Both the position numbers and the translations under genes were made by a program. Positions 56,832-64,000 of a stretch of 64,000 nt of DNA are shown in pieces (the first letter of the stretch is position 1; every line of letters starts with the position of its first letter). The stretch is from Scedosporium boydii (lineage: Eukaryota > Ascomycota > Sordariomycetes > Microascales > Microascaceae), in assembly GCA_002221725.1 (NCBI GenBank), contig NJFT01000008.1, positions 336,785 to 400,784 on the forward strand, read 5' to 3'. Under the pieces are notes generated by a model. That model did no database searches. It was not told the origin of the DNA and was given only the letters and a program-made list of their open reading frames with translations.

Positions 56832-57827
56832 TCATGTCTCCGGCTTGAACTTGCCCCTCTTCTCCTTCATAGCTTCCACCCTCTTCTTATCCTCCTGGAA
56901 CCTCCTCAACAGCTTCCCTTGCTCCTCCTTCCTCATCTCCCTCAGCTGGAACCTATAGAATCCCTTCATCTCCTCCCTCTTCTTCGCCTCCTTCTCCAAC
57001 ATCTTCTGCCTCGCCTCCTCCGCCGAGCTCTTCGTCGCCGGCGCCGCCCGACCGCCCCGCGTCACCGTGACGAACCCATCCTCGTCGGGCTCGTTCCTCA
57101 ACCTCTTGGCCATCTCAGCAGCCTCCTTCTCCTTGCGGTTGAACACCTCGAAGAAGACGTGCACGGCGTTCTGCGTCTCCGCCTTATCGGCTCTCGAGAG
57201 CCTCAGGTGCGCCTGCAACCAGGGGGCGCCCAAGGGAGGAACCTCGGCGCTCTCGGGGATACCCTGGCCCCAGACTGGGAACTTCCCGTTCTTGTTCGAC
57301 TTTGCCACGGCCTTGAGGACCATCTGGGCGGACTTTTCGTCGGCCAGCAGCACGAGGGCCGAAGATCCGCTCTTGTGCAGTTTCCGCGTCCAGATGTCGG
57401 GTAGCCGCGCTTCTTTTTCCTTTTCGGCGTCGGCTTCCTGCTCCGCGCGCTTCCTCTTTCGGCCCATGTTGGCCATTTTCACGGCGGCGGCCGGGTCGAG
57501 CGTCACGACGCCGCGGTGCTGGGCATTATTACTGCTCGTGGTGTTCGTGACGGCCGTGCGGGATCCTTCGTCGGAGAAGGTTACGGATTCGAAGCGGCCG
57601 GGGCCGACGAGGTGTGCGAAGAGGGCGCGGAGGTGGGCGGGGGTGGTGTCGGCGGGGATGTTTTTGAGGAAGAGGGTGCGGGAGTCGGCGGGGGAGGGGT
57701 TCGTGGGCCGGTTGCGGCGCAGGCGGAGCTCGTGGTGGATTTGGACTTTGTAGGAGGGGGTCGGAGGTATTGTTATTTTGAGGATGAGGAAGGATTCCTC
57801 GGGGGTGGAGGAGGTGAAGTCGGCCAT
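56832..57827 (-). CDS. RRP7: Ribosomal RNA-processing protein Rrp7
   Basis: Intronless, 331 aa. ATG 57827 (MADFTSSTPEE) is chosen over the more upstream alternative start because it is the first ATG in good context that keeps the family N-terminus. The N-terminal part contains an RRM-like fold (SRTLFLKNIPADTTPAHLRA, RGVVTLD, SSALVLLADEKSAQMVL). The C-terminus carries the diagnostic Rrp7 region: DEDGFVTVTRGGR, a Lys/Glu-rich helix (EEARQKMLEKEAKKREEMKG) and FYRFQLREMRKEEQGKLLRR, ending KRGKFKPET. Rrp7 is a component of the UTP-C/90S pre-ribosome and is required for 18S rRNA production in the nucleolus. The G+C-rich composition here is typical of fungal ribosome-biogenesis genes. Confidence 0.93.
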   Translation of the reverse strand: MADFTSSTPEESFLILKITIPPTPSYKVQIHHELRLRRNRPTNPSPADSRTLFLKNIPADTTPAHLRALFAHLVGPGRFESVTFSDEGSRTAVTNTTSSNNAQHRGVVTLDPAAAVKMANMGRKRKRAEQEADAEKEKEARLPDIWTRKLHKSGSSALVLLADEKSAQMVLKAVAKSNKNGKFPVWGQGIPESAEVPPLGAPWLQAHLRLSRADKAETQNAVHVFFEVFNRKEKEAAEMAKRLRNEPDEDGFVTVTRGGRAAPATKSSAEEARQKMLEKEAKKREEMKGFYRFQLREMRKEEQGKLLRRFQEDKKRVEAMKEKRGKFKPET

Positions 57828-60800
57828 TGCTGTACGCTTTGCCCTCTGAGCAGGGTAGTTGGCGATTGATGGTTTCAATTGAGGCACAGAATGAGTAGAA
57901 TAACAGTGATCACTGGTATACAAACATTAAATCAAAGGTTTCGGAATGAGTCAGGGCGTTAATCGCAGATGCGCCCCAAGTAGATGCCTCGTGCAGAACT
58001 TGATGATGGATCTACACAATATTGCAGTTTCGCAAGCGTGAAGGCGGTGGGCACTTTTTTTTTCTGCCATGAGAATAATTCTCGGTGTGTGACTTGGTGG
58101 AGCACTTCACCGAAAATGCTTACATAATAAACGTCTGCAAGCCACATCTCGAGGCAGCCAGGCCCAAATTAGAACGTGGATCGCATCATGGTAGCACCAA
58201 CACCCTCTCTTCTCCCTGAGGCCCACCCTGATGCATCAATTGATCGTATCATTTTATCATTCTGTACTTTTTTCTGCTTGTCTCATCTGAACTGGGAAAA
58301 TCCGAGACCTCACGATGCAGGTCCCATATTCGTGGTACAGAAGAGGCAACCCACCCAATCGAGCCCGAAAAATAGAGTTACATCCGCCAAAATCTCACGA
58401 TGCGAAGGGAGTATTGAGGCAGGAGATACTTCGTAGACGCTGCTAAAATCTCACCATTCGACAAAGCAAGGCCCTCCCTCCATCGACTGACCGTCTTATG
58501 TTTTCCATTCGCTTTACCCGCCCCTGTGGTTAGCCCATGCTTCTTCCTTCCCTGCCCCTTGTCATTCCCAGGAGCCAAGAGGTTGGTAAGAACGAGTCCG
58601 TCCGTCCGCTGTACCCTGGCGCCAGGGGACTTTTGTGCTTTCTTTTCTTTCTTTTCTTTTTTTCCGTCTCCCTCCCTTTTACCCTGCATATTACCTCGTA
58701 CATCCGAGGTTCGATGGGTTACATTGATCAAGCTGTCAAGTGGCCCACGACTCAAGGGGGGCCTCCATCTCACCCGTCCATCGACCCCCCATCATCAATT
58801 TGCCCAGCCCACTGGCATGAGAGACAGCAGCATGCTACCCGAGACATGCACTTTCCACTTTCCATAGCATCGGGAACGCCCCCGAAGTTGGGAATAAGCG
58901 CGCTGTGGGTGACAAACCCGGTCGCAAGTCGTCTTCCCCGGAGCACACACGCTTAGCCCATGGCTGAAGCCGGCTGATAGAACTAGTGTATGACAATGCT
59001 TAAGGCTAACATTAAAGTTGATGCTATTCTTGGCTCTTCTCTAACGAAAAAGGAAAAAGGTGCAAAGAAAAAAAAAAAAAAAAAAAGCAGAGCGGAGATT
59101 CGCCTGAAGCCAAGAGGGCCTCAGGCTAGGAATAGCAGCCAAGAAATCAAATGGCCGGGCCTCATCGAAACATCGCTAATTGCCAGGGCGACTAAAGTTC
59201 GGCAACTAATCGCTCCGTTGCGCTAGTCGTGCTCAACTGCACTGGACGAGAACCAGGTAGGCAATCAACTGGTCCGCACAGCTTCAGCCCTGCGGCCAGC
59301 CCTGCGTCTCTGAGCACTTGTAGCTCTGCCCCGCCTCTATAGACACGCCCTCTCGTTGCTAGTCTGCTCCAGTGTAGCCACTATTCTTTCACCCCTGTTG
59401 GCCACGATCACTTGCTCCACGTTCAACGTTTGGTGTCCCTTGTGTCCCTTGTGCTGCCGACAATCATACTTCGTACCTCGGTACCCTTTCTCTAGTGCCT
59501 GTCCGCCCTTCGCTCTCATTACTATTTTTAGGTTCCCGACGGTTTTTTTTTTGTTGTTAGGTTCCTTCGCTGCTCTACTACCCCACCACCTTCGAAGGGA
59601 ACCCTCCTCCTCACACCCAAAGACTCGGTGTCCAGTCCATCCGTGACGACTGACAATCATCTTCATCCCCACACCCTCGTCACCTCCAGATCGGGGCTTT
59701 CCGTACCTGCTTTCCAGCATCTCGTATACTCCTCCAACGAGAGCAAGCGGAAACACGAACAGCACTTTAGTGCGATTGTGAGGGGCGGGCGTCCATTTCC
59801 CCCCACAAAAGTCGAGACAGTCGTCAGAGTCCAAGCTCCAAATGGTTCACGTCAATTGATGGTTTTTGGCCCCGTTCTCCAGGTTTTCCACAGACACACG
59901 CGTGGTTTAAGACAAGGGTCCACGAACTACCGTCGATCCCAACGGGGATTGGTGGGTGAGACAAGGCACTTATGTTTAATATACCGTTTTAACATACCGA
60001 GGTATTTTGGTGGTTTGTTTTCGAAGTTGATATTGATTGATATGTTAGAAGTTCATATGCATGCAAGTGGGCTATATGGACTAGCCCTCCCCCCTCCACT
60101 CCACGACACTCCCCAAAAAGAATCTGGTTTGGTATGCACACTCCTTTCCCGGCAGCCACATTCCTTCTCCAATCAACGGCCAAAGCCTTCACCTTGCATT
60201 GCATAAGGTCACCCTTTTTTCCACTTCACTTTCATAAAAAAAAAAAGAGGACAACGTCTTGCCTTCCCACCCAGGCGTGTATTCGGCCCTGCATCTTCAT
60301 CTCGTACGACCAGATCTCACTTCAACATCACCATGTCCATTCATACCCCGAAACGAAACAAAAGTAATTTAACCCATCTTCGTATCAGAACCCCTATCAA
60401 ACCTCAATGATGAACACCGCAAAGCACACTCCCCCCTTCCCCCCCTTCTTACCTCCCGCTTCCTTCTCGGCCGCGCCCTGCCCCACATCGGACCGGAACC
60501 CAAATCGGTGGGGTTTAATCCGTTCCTCCCTTTCCAATGTCCAATCCCAAGACGAAGGAAACGTTGTTTTATATTACCCCCGCGATATACGGGGAACTAC
60601 ACAGGGGACGCGAGGGATCCAGACATCTTCACCTCGGAGAAATCATTCCTCCAGGGCGGCGCAGTGCCATCTTATTTTCTTTCCCGTTTATTTTTTGGTA
60701 AGTCAAGAGAGGTGTACACCTCCCTAGTTGCTTCGACACTCCCCTCATCGCCAAGGTTCTCACCACCCATAGCCCTCCCCCCCCCCCAAATGCCCACACA

Positions 60801-62818
60801 CCCGATGACTCAAAAGGGGGTAAATAGGAACAAAAGAAAGCAAATTAGGCCAACAAAATCCCCAAGTTAAACACATCAGGCGAGCCACATGTGGCTTTTG
60901 GTCAGCCGTAAACAACCCTCCGCGACTCCAATCCCAGCCGCCCCCAACAGTTAAATCGCGGCGGAGGCTCGCTTAACCACTCTTCTCCCTCTCGTATAAG
61001 CGCCGTAGTTTCGCCGCCAAGCGTTTACCGCCATGTAGCTTTATGTAGGTTTTGTGTTTCTGTGTTGTTAGCCTGCTCGTGTTGCACACGGACTCCTTCC
61101 CCTTTTGAGAAAGGACAGAAACAGAAGTAGAACTTGGTCACATGTGGAAGACGGAGGAATCCTCCTGCAGAGCAGAGATGGATGGTCAACCAAGAAAACA
61201 CTTCGTAGGATCACCGTTCACCTTAGAAGCTGCTCATCTCATGACTTTCGTAACTTGGCTTGGATTAAACAAGGCACCTTTGCAGGTCATGGGATCCCCA
61301 GGATCCCGCTCTGAACCCATCAAAAACCTCTATGCTAGACTAACACACAGACAGCGCCATCTAAACAAAACTTTCCGGCCCTGCACAGCGAATCCTGCGG
61401 CTGTCATCATGGAATATCAAAACCATCGATAGATATTGGGGGGGGAAAAAAAAGGTACAAGACATACAGCTTGCGGGAGGAATACTGGCCGGACCGCGAA
61501 AAACGGTGCAGGCGACAAAGTAAGGAGACAAGTAGAGAGGACAAGAGAGAAGAGACCTGGGAGACAATTGGACAAAAAATGCTTGAGATTTTCGGCGACT
61601 CGCGCTCGATTGGTGATAAGCAAAAGTAGAGATGATAAAGCAAATCCTAGGAGATCCGTCCTGCGCATGATCGAGAGTGAGGATGTAATAAATGAGAAAC
61701 AAAACTGCACAATATCAAGCCTACTCCATACTGGGGAGTTGGTTGTTAGGAAATAAGGAAATAAAGAAATGCAAAGCAAAGAAACGACCTTCTAAAACAA
61801 AACCCAGATAATGCCGCTTGCCAGTTATGAGAGAAGACACCCAAGGAGTCTGTCCAAGCGGAGAGTAGAACCGCCACCTCAAGACCGGCAGGCCCATCGC
61901 CTCTAACCTGACCAGCAGGTGGAGGTAAGTGTGCTCTTGCCGGTCTAGAAGGCGGCTCTTCACCGTATCGTTTGCTTGGTAGATTTCCTCGATTGCCAGT
62001 AACGCCTGGTATAATCCTTTCCCTATCCCGATGCAGAAAACAAAGAAAAGAACAATATGGCCCCAAAAATGAATAACCCAGAAAATGCGCGGCTTACAAG
62101 CAACTTTTACCGGCACAAGGAACGGGATTCCCTTGCCAGTAAAAGAGTATGCTTGTCCAAATTTAATAAAACAAGGTGCCTCGTCAAGGCGTGAACCAAA
62201 GTTTTCCATCGTGGTAGTCGTAACAGCATGCCTCGTACCCGTCGTGTCGATAACGAAACCGTCACACCTTCCCTTACTAATACACTTGATGCAAACGATG
62301 TCCGGACTGATATAGGGTAGCCAGATCGTAGTGAGTTCGGAGCGTAATCGAAGAATCGGGTTTGGGTGTGAAATGGAAGTGAAGAATTCGCGTTGAGAAA
62401 AAAAAGGTCCAGGCTAAACCTATCCAGCAAGAAAACCGAGGACATCGATAGCCGTGGTTTCATCGTACTCCAGTTTGACACGTCTTCGATAAACATGACA
62501 TCGTATGCGGTCGGCGCAGCTCGACTAACATCAATCCAAAGAGGGAATCAGTTGAATTGTAATAGTCGGTCTGTTTTCGCGTGTATCCAGGTGCCGTGAG
62601 GGAGAGTCATTGGTAGGAGCTAGGAGCAGCATGTTGCTCAAGCCGGCCACCAGCGTCGTAAGTTCGGAGGCGGAAGGAGAAGAAGAAGAAGAAGCCATCG
62701 AGGTTGGTGTTGATAGCAAAGAAGAATAAAGAAATCTGACCCAGTCGGGGAATTGAAACACAGCTAGCCCTGGCCGCCGTCTCGGCCATCCGGCGCCCGT
62801 TATCGAAGACGTCACGCT
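57828..62818. other. Five-kilobase gene-free region, C/T-rich on the + strand
   Basis: No recognisable gene. From about 59.3 to 60.9 kb the + strand is strongly pyrimidine-rich with A/T-tracts, and a consensus GTAAGT donor occurs near 60699, so it resembles a long spliced 5' leader or a non-coding transcript. No downstream coding frame on the + strand was found within the window. Two exact motif copies occur at 58427 and 59467, the latter next to TACCTCGGTA. Confidence 0.45.
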
Positions 62819-63061
62819 TCACCTAAACTGGCGAGAGCCTTTGCTGCTGGATTGGGCGCTGTAGTAGCCGGAATCTGAGTACGAATACGGAGATGCGTAC
62901 TGGCTGGCGGAGTGCGAATGTTGACTGCAAGCATAGCCGACGAGGATCACTCTTTGTTGGACGCTGTGGCCCGGACGTCCATATGCAACACATCGGTCAA
63001 CAGCATGCTGGTAGTGAAGGCACCGGCAGGCGGAATATAATTCAACAAGTTGATAGCACAT
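62819..63061 (-). CDS. Small conserved cysteine-rich protein, MCYQ family
   Basis: An ATG-initiated 80-codon frame. It opens MCYQLVELYSACRCLHYQHA and continues VDRCVAYGRPGH, with a Cys in GYACSQHS, followed by a Ser/Tyr-rich tail. The start and the Cys/His spacing match short fungal proteins that share MC-Y-x-x-VELYSAC-x-C-x-YYQHAVDRC; I recognise the pattern but no function is known, and a zinc-binding fold is inferred. No signal peptide or TM segment. The tail is low-complexity and may be disordered. No intron is needed. It is flanked by about 5 kb of gene-free sequence on the left and at least 0.9 kb of upstream sequence on the right. Confidence 0.72.
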   Translation of the reverse strand: MCYQLVELYSACRCLHYQHAVDRCVAYGRPGHSVQQRVILVGYACSQHSHSASQYASPYSYSDSGYYSAQSSSKGSRQFR

Positions 63062-64000
63062 GTTGATGTCGAGGAAAGGAGGATCGTATGAAGATGAAGA
63101 TTATGAGTTGGATGCTATACCCCCCTGGGGATCGACCAGATCGGGAGATTAACCCGGTTTAGAGAACTGGACCCGCGCAGAGATGACAGACACGAGAGCA
63201 AGTTCTGAATAGCAAGAGCTAGACTTAGGCTAGGCTAATGAAGAAGGAAGCTGCCAATTGACAAGGTCTGAAGAGCACGATTGGAATGGTAGGATGGAAG
63301 TGAGGATGGATCACAGGTCTGAGGGATCTGTCCACGACTTATATATTCGGATGAGGCGGGGGACACACGTCTGGTTGCTTGGGAGGGAAGGGGTGTGTAG
63401 AGATATAAGATTAGATGCAGCGGGTTTCTAAAACGAGAGAGCGTGTGCGTCTGTATGTGCGTGTGAGACCGAATCAATTAGTCAGGGCTATGAAGGGGTA
63501 GAAAAGTATTGAAGTAGAGTTGAGAGGTAGTCGAGGAGAAACGAAAGAGCGAAGACATCACAGCCTTATAAGTGGGAAGGTGGACATGGGGTCCACGGTT
63601 GTACCCGGTATAGACTTGGTGCCTTGGCCCTGGGAGAAGTCATGGTGGGTAAAAATGGGGTGCACAAGGCAGCAACGGACCAGTGACAGAGAAGCAGCAT
63701 TGAAGAAATCGTTTTGGATGGGAGTGTGTGAACGGAGTGCGGGTGAGGGAGTCGGACTAGTGGGCAGGGCAAAGAAAGGACGACAGCACGCTGTGGAGGA
63801 GGGGGGTGGTTAACCGAACACGACTAGTACTGAAGACAGGATACAGGATCAAATCAAATGTATTGGTGTATTGGGGTAGGACTCTGGCCTCACTGTTCTA
63901 CGGGAAGGAATTAGGGAATGGCAAGTTAAGCAGGCACCGGGGGTTTGAAGGAGGGGGAGGGGGAGTGAGAATCGGAGTTGGGAAAGAGACTAAGAGAATC
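63062..64000. promoter_or_regulatory. Upstream region of the MCYQ-type gene, window end
   Basis: Purine-rich on the + strand, so pyrimidine-rich toward the MCYQ-type gene, as expected for a fungal promoter and leader. No other feature recognised. Confidence 0.4.

Noticed and set aside
61721..62209. 162-codon - strand frame with a hydrophobic stretch
   Set aside because: No homology pattern and poor coding character; not called.
1..64000. Secondary metabolite cluster, CRISPR array or bacterial insertion
   Set aside because: No synthase-type gene, no regular spaced repeats, and all recognised genes have fungal intron structure.

Overview
This 64 kb window is nuclear DNA of a filamentous ascomycete (Pezizomycotina, probably a Sordariomycete). 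The genes carry short GT-AG introns of about 50-170 nt, often with CTAAC-type branch points, and the promoters are pyrimidine-rich. The proteins include a typical fungal set: a Nup2-type nucleoporin, class II fructose-bisphosphate aldolase, the TFIIH subunit Tfb5, cysteine desulfurase, an Rvs167/Hob1 amphiphysin, a Dia2/Pof3-like F-box protein and Rrp7. No rRNA, tRNA, intact transposon or CRISPR array was recognised. I joined exons by hand using splice consensus and reading-frame continuity. For every joined gene the exon lengths sum to a whole number of codons.

Layout, left to right. 0.2-8.6 kb: LETM1-like mitochondrial protein (-), Nup2-like nucleoporin (+), and a small membrane protein with PY motifs (-). 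10.9-18.0 kb: fructose-bisphosphate aldolase (-, 8 exons), Tfb5 (+, 71 aa), dienoyl-CoA isomerase (-) and a Kv-beta-type aldo-keto reductase (-). 20.4-27.3 kb: a nine-knuckle CCHC protein (+) and a 1282-aa disordered protein with a histone-fold-like N-terminus (-). 27.3-36.4 kb: a gene-free stretch of about 9 kb, with 20 exact copies of the 9-mer TACTTCGTA/TACGAAGTA between 28.9 and 35.7 kb. 36.4-43.6 kb: a small Cys-rich protein (-), a 137-aa disordered protein (+), a spliced signal-peptide/TM protein (-), and cysteine desulfurase (-). 44.7-57.8 kb: Rvs167/Hob1 (+), a large F-box protein (-), an ADIP-domain coiled-coil protein (+), a TPR/F-box protein of Dia2/Pof3 type (+), and Rrp7 (-). 57.8-64 kb: largely gene-free apart from a second small Cys-rich protein (-).

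Most genes look like independent housekeeping loci in divergent or convergent pairs. There is no biosynthetic cluster and no operon-like unit. The least explained features are the TACTTCGTA motif field, the histone-fold-like protein with four repeated C-terminal motifs, the cysteine cluster inside the TPR region of the Dia2/Pof3-like protein, the in-frame intron in the SH3 domain of Rvs167, and four AGGGG (STRE-like) boxes upstream of the aldolase gene.
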